This document shows, piece by piece, positions 60,780 to 64,000 of a stretch of DNA of 64,000 nucleotides (within the stretch, counting starts at the first letter, position 1; the number at the start of each line of letters is the position of its first letter). Both the position numbers and the translations under genes were made by a program. Source of the stretch: Gracilimonas sp. (GTDB taxonomy: Bacteria; Bacteroidota; Rhodothermia; Balneolales; Balneolaceae); NCBI RefSeq assembly GCF_017641085.1, contig NZ_JAEPPI010000002.1, positions 682,001 to 746,000 on the forward strand, written 5' to 3'. A model generated the notes under the pieces. It was not told where the DNA came from. It worked only from the letters and a program-made list of their open reading frames with translations, and did no database searches.

Positions 60780-61640
60780 TTAAAAATCGAGGCTTAATAG
60801 AATAGCAGGGAAAGCAGCGGCGAGGTCAAAGCCATAGGTTTTTTCTTCTGCTTTCACCCCGATGGTTTCCAGGGAATTGAGTTTAGTGATTTCAGCTGAA
60901 TCATCCCAAAAACCCTGAAGAGACTGCTCAATTTCATGGCAGTTGTGCCCAAAAAGATAGATGGTTTCATGTATACCACGCATCCAGCTGGAGTGCTTGG
61001 CATGCTGCAGCCAGTGGTAAGGCATGTCTTCGGGTTGATCGAAAGAGATGTAGGTGGCAGCTCTGAATTTCCCGAGTAAAAAAGAAGTGATGGAAATTAT
61101 GTTCTCATGGCAGCCGATCATCAAAAAAGAACCGCCCGGTTTAGCAAAGGCGGACCACTTCTGGGCCATTTCGAAATCACTGCTGAAGTCGGTAGTGGCA
61201 ACCTGGGTGGTGAGTTCATCAAAGCCGGACATCAAATTGCGCCGCCGAATCGATAGAAACTTGTACTCATTATTATGAACAGTATGCCAGGTGGGTTCAA
61301 TGTGTTCGCGTTCTACCCCTTTCATTAAAATAGCGAGGTGATCTTCGCGCTCATCGGCATTGTCATAAACAACTTTGGGAAATACGGTCCAGCATTCGTG
61401 GGCGGGGTGGGTGAGCGCACGCACCGACTTTATGTTGTGATTGGTACGAAACCGTTCGAAAGTGGAAAGGACGTGGGGGAAATGATCTTCGTGCTGACGC
61501 GTGATGGCGTCAATCACGTTGAAGTTGAAGTCAAAGGAGCCTATACGAAAAAGGTGTTTGTCGTTTTCCGGATCATTGATCGAGTAGAACAGGCGATCCG
61601 AAAAAAAACAAACACCTAAATTTGCAGAAGCGTCATCCAT
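60780..61640 (-). CDS. DUF3822 family protein
   Basis: A 286-residue protein of the DUF3822 family, found next to rsmD and coaD in Bacteroidetes-type bacteria. It has an actin/hexokinase-like layout: CFFSDRLFYSINDPEND at the N-terminus, FLMIGCHENIISITSFLLGKF in the middle, and IYLFGHNCHEIEQSLQ later. The function is unknown. Its first base overlaps the stop of the upstream small membrane protein gene. It is likely part of the operon with rsmD and coaD, though the 227-bp spacer could hold a second promoter. Confidence 0.85.
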   Translation of the reverse strand: MDDASANLGVCFFSDRLFYSINDPENDKHLFRIGSFDFNFNVIDAITRQHEDHFPHVLSTFERFRTNHNIKSVRALTHPAHECWTVFPKVVYDNADEREDHLAILMKGVEREHIEPTWHTVHNNEYKFLSIRRRNLMSGFDELTTQVATTDFSSDFEMAQKWSAFAKPGGSFLMIGCHENIISITSFLLGKFRAATYISFDQPEDMPYHWLQHAKHSSWMRGIHETIYLFGHNCHEIEQSLQGFWDDSAEITKLNSLETIGVKAEEKTYGFDLAAAFPAILLSLDF

Positions 61641-62113
61641 TAATTCCAGTTTGGAGCATTACGCATCGTCGTACGTTCGAGACTACCCACTGCATCATCA
61701 GATCCCGGATCTTCAAGCAGGTAAATTTGCGGTCTGAGCGTATCGTTCAACGTGTATTCCCATTTTGGGAACGGAGAACGAGGAGAATACACCAGGGAAT
61801 CGGGGTTGTACACGTCAAAAGTAGTGCCAAACAGGGAATCACCCATTGCGATCATTAATGAATCGGTTTTCAGGAATTTCACAAGGCTGTCGAGGCCACC
61901 TTCGGTTGGGGGGAAAGTCTCGTTTCGGGTTTGGTACTGGATGAGAGCATCTTTGGTGTCAATAAGGCGCTGCCTGACTTTCTCTTCCAACGCCTCCCGC
62001 TCTTTAACCTCTTGATAAGGGGTTACCAGAGAATCATACAGATAGTACGAAAGACCAAGAATGATTACTCCGAATACAATTGTCAAAATTTTATTACGCG
62101 ATTCAATGTCCAT
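61640..62113 (-). CDS. Small anchored protein with a GspG-like segment
   Basis: A 157-residue protein with an N-terminal helix (KILTIVFGVIILGLSYYLYDSLV), a short coiled coil (EVKEREALEEKVRQRLIDTKDALIQYQ) and a periplasmic end. FPPTEGGLDSLVKFLKTDS closely resembles the YPTTEQGL-x-ALV segment of type II secretion major pseudopilins. But the helix does not follow a prepilin cleavage site (no G-[FM]-T-L-[IV]-E), so it is probably not processed. It overlaps DUF3822 by 1 bp and begins the rsmD-coaD unit. Confidence 0.7.
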   Translation of the reverse strand: MDIESRNKILTIVFGVIILGLSYYLYDSLVTPYQEVKEREALEEKVRQRLIDTKDALIQYQTRNETFPPTEGGLDSLVKFLKTDSLMIAMGDSLFGTTFDVYNPDSLVYSPRSPFPKWEYTLNDTLRPQIYLLEDPGSDDAVGSLERTTMRNAPNWN

Positions 62114-62288
62114 GTGAAAAGCAAATGAGTTAATTAATTAAGTTTTATCCCAAGAAATTTCGGAAAAAGAAAATACACGCACACCCATAGATATGCAACT
62201 TTATAGGCGATTGAAAAATATGAATTCATAATTCTTTTTCAGCCCTTATTTTCAGGCTGCCGTTATTAATCTCTAAAGCCCCGTTTAA

Positions 62289-63587
62289 TTGAACCGGAAA
62301 ATACTCCGTCTTGCCATTCCAAACATCATAAGTAATCTTTCGGTACCCCTGCTCGGGGCCATTGATACGGCGGTTGTAGGGCGCCTTGAGCACGTTTATT
62401 ACCTGGGGGCCATAGCGGTAGGGAGCATCATATTTGATTTTATTTTTTGGGGATTCGGCTTTTTACGGATGGGAACAACCGGCATGGTTGCGCAGGCTTA
62501 TGGTGCTCAGGAGGAGCGAAAAACCCGAATCATTCTATTTCGGGTATTGCTGGTAGCTGCGGCCAGCAGTTTGTTAATCCTTCTCATTCAGTATCCACTG
62601 ATTGAAGTTTCGCTGTACCTGGTAAATGCCTCTCCCGAAGTGGAGGAATATACCCGCCTGTACTATCACATCCGCATTTTTGCCGCACCGGCCACCCTGG
62701 CTTTATTTGGGTTGAACGGTTGGTTCCTGGGAATGCAGAACTCAACCTACCCCATGATCGTCACCATTTTCTTAAACCTTGTAAATATTGCGCTGAACCT
62801 GATTTTTGTGTTCCGGTTCAATATGACGGTGGATGGAGTGGCTACGGGTAGTTTGGTTGCCAGCTTTCTGGCGCTCGGGCTGGCTTTCATTCTATATAAG
62901 AGGAGATACGGTGGTGTTAAGCTCAATATAAAATGGGATGAACTGATTGAAGCCGAAGAATTGAAAAAATTCTTTTCGGTGAACCGCGATATTGTAATCC
63001 GGACCTTATGTCTCATTTTCTCCTATGCTTTTTTTACGGCAAAATCGGCAGCGATGGGAGATGTGGTGCTGGCTGCAAATACGATTCTGCTGCAAATGTG
63101 GTACATCAGTTCATACGGAACCGACGGTTTTGCTTACGCAGCTGAGAGTTTGGTTGGTCGGTTTAAGGGAGCAAAAGACGACGACAAGCTAAAGAAAGCG
63201 GTAACTGCCAACATGCTTTGGGGATTGGGCCTGGGCCTGCTCGGTACCATCACTTATGCGTTCTTTGATGCAGAAATTATATCCCTTTTTACAGATAAAG
63301 AGAATGTGATTACCGTCGCCATGGGTGTTGTCATCTGGCTGATTGTAGCTCCGGTCGTTAACAGCGTATGTTTTATTTGGGATGGGATTTACATAGGAGC
63401 GACAGCAACCGGTGCTATGCGAAATTCCATGCTTGTTGCCACGGTTCTGGTATTTATTCCGGTATATTTTATAAGTGAACCGTTTGCAGGCATTCATGCG
63501 TTATGGATGGCGATGACGGCATTTATGGTAGCTCGAGGTGTAGTGCTGTCTGTCTATGCACCGTCCCGAATATTTGGTAAAAGGTAA
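62289..63587 (+). CDS. MATE family efflux transporter (DinF type)
   Basis: A 432-residue transporter with twelve helices, starting at a TTG (62289): the reading MNRKILRLAIPNIISNLSVPLLGAIDTAVVGRLEHVYYLGAIAVG matches family starts exactly, and no ATG lies nearby. The second half repeats the first (SVNRDIVIRTLCLIFSYAFFTAKSAAMGDVVLAANTILLQMW). It exports drugs or metabolites with Na+ or H+. The Asp in IDTAVVG is the usual cation-binding residue. It precedes the YihY gene by 7 bp. Confidence 0.93.
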   Translation: MNRKILRLAIPNIISNLSVPLLGAIDTAVVGRLEHVYYLGAIAVGSIIFDFIFWGFGFLRMGTTGMVAQAYGAQEERKTRIILFRVLLVAAASSLLILLIQYPLIEVSLYLVNASPEVEEYTRLYYHIRIFAAPATLALFGLNGWFLGMQNSTYPMIVTIFLNLVNIALNLIFVFRFNMTVDGVATGSLVASFLALGLAFILYKRRYGGVKLNIKWDELIEAEELKKFFSVNRDIVIRTLCLIFSYAFFTAKSAAMGDVVLAANTILLQMWYISSYGTDGFAYAAESLVGRFKGAKDDDKLKKAVTANMLWGLGLGLLGTITYAFFDAEIISLFTDKENVITVAMGVVIWLIVAPVVNSVCFIWDGIYIGATATGAMRNSMLVATVLVFIPVYFISEPFAGIHALWMAMTAFMVARGVVLSVYAPSRIFGKR

Positions 63588-63594
63588 TCAAGTG

Positions 63595-64000
63595 ATGAAA
63601 CTATTTAAGAGAACATCCAAAATCGTACTTAGTGCGATTAATTCATTTATAGAAGACAACTGTTTTCAATACAGTGCAGCAGTTTCCTTTTATACGCTTT
63701 TTTCTCTTGCTCCCATCGTAATGATAGCCGTTTACATCGCAGGTTTTTTTATAGGTGATGCCAGTGTGATGCGGGAGCTGACGAACTTTCTTGAAAAAAA
63801 CATCGGTCAGGCAAGTTCAGAGGCAGTCATGCTTTTGGTTGAAACCATACAAACAGATTCGCGGAATATTCTGTACTTATTTCTCAGTATCGCTTTTCTC
63901 ATCATTTCTGCCACAACGGTGTTCATTCAGTTCAAAGATTCTTTTAACCGGGTTTTAAATGTGGTAGCAAAGCCGGAGATCGGGTTTTCAAAAGTATTGA
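63595..64000 (+). CDS. YihY/BrkB family inner-membrane protein (N-terminal part)
   Basis: The ATG at 63595 opens a frame that runs off the right edge (135 codons seen). NCFQYSAAVSFYTLFSLAPIVMIAVYIAGFFIG and LTNFLEKNIGQAS match the YihY/UPF0761 pattern, with helices at about 30-55 and 85-110. The old label RNase BN is wrong for this family; transport is suspected. It follows the MATE gene by 7 bp. The rest is outside the window. Confidence 0.88.
   Translation, partial: MKLFKRTSKIVLSAINSFIEDNCFQYSAAVSFYTLFSLAPIVMIAVYIAGFFIGDASVMRELTNFLEKNIGQASSEAVMLLVETIQTDSRNILYLFLSIAFLIISATTVFIQFKDSFNRVLNVVAKPEIGFSKVL

Overview
The window is a gene-dense stretch of a bacterial chromosome of moderate GC content. 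It most resembles the Balneolales/Rhodothermota side of the Bacteroidetes-like bacteria. The reasons are a large set of secreted peptidases (Tricorn, S9, M1, M14, M24, M48), a CBM9-plus-barrel outer-membrane protein, paired TamA/TamB genes, many lipoproteins, a DUF3822-rsmD-coaD gene order, few clear Shine-Dalgarno sequences and several TA-N2-TTTG-like -7 elements. The phylum call is an inference from gene content. No prophage, insertion sequence, integrase or CRISPR array was found.

Layout. 1-6.7 kb: end of a peroxiredoxin gene, topA, an unknown winged-helix-like protein ending in a clamp-binding motif, and a Tricorn protease. 6.9-19.4 kb (minus strand): CBM9/barrel protein, lipoprotein, malic enzyme, M1 peptidase, the replication/repair set dnaX-ybaB-recR, a metallo-beta-lactamase-fold hydrolase and an S9 peptidase. 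19.9-23.4 kb (plus): copper detoxification (copZ, copA, DUF411 protein) and a small membrane protein. 23.5-26.9 kb: short-chain dehydrogenase, orphan GroES-like protein with a YitT-family protein, Tat-exported MBL protein with a 55-residue Cys-rich partner. 27-33.5 kb (minus): tamA-tamB. 33.6-37 kb: M14 peptidase, membrane protein, haem lipoprotein, and a SCO/PCuAC pair for cytochrome oxidase copper supply. 37-43.3 kb: four-repeat lipoprotein, methyltransferase, secreted proteins, SpoIIE-type phosphatase. 43.3-49.2 kb (minus): tRNA-Pro with a decayed tRNA beside it, methylmalonyl-CoA epimerase, M24B aminopeptidase, M48 peptidase overlapping a CHASE2 adenylate cyclase. 49.4-52.6 kb: AI-2E family permease, lipoprotein, flavin reductase, VapBC-type toxin-antitoxin pair. 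52.6-55.9 kb (minus): PolX, YraN, GbsR-like regulator, FmdB-like protein. 56.4-64 kb: SulP transporter, aminotransferase, coaD, rsmD, DUF3822, a GspG-like small protein, MATE transporter and a partial YihY.

The most notable observations are not in the protein-coding inventory. (1) dnaX carries a run of nine A after an SD-like GGAGGAG; slippage in either direction gives an immediate stop near codon 373, the expected border of a gamma-type short product. (2) At least seven spacers hold imperfect inverted repeats whose arms contain the same short words in different order, each spacer using its own vocabulary; an eighth spacer has a direct-repeat version. (3) Upstream of the aminotransferase gene lie three AACTT-N5-AAGTT dyads at 50-54 bp spacing. 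Several other dispersed repeat types (REP-like, CTCC hairpins, GTCATCGCGAGGAGC and GCTGAA/TTCAGC elements) occupy the remaining spacers.
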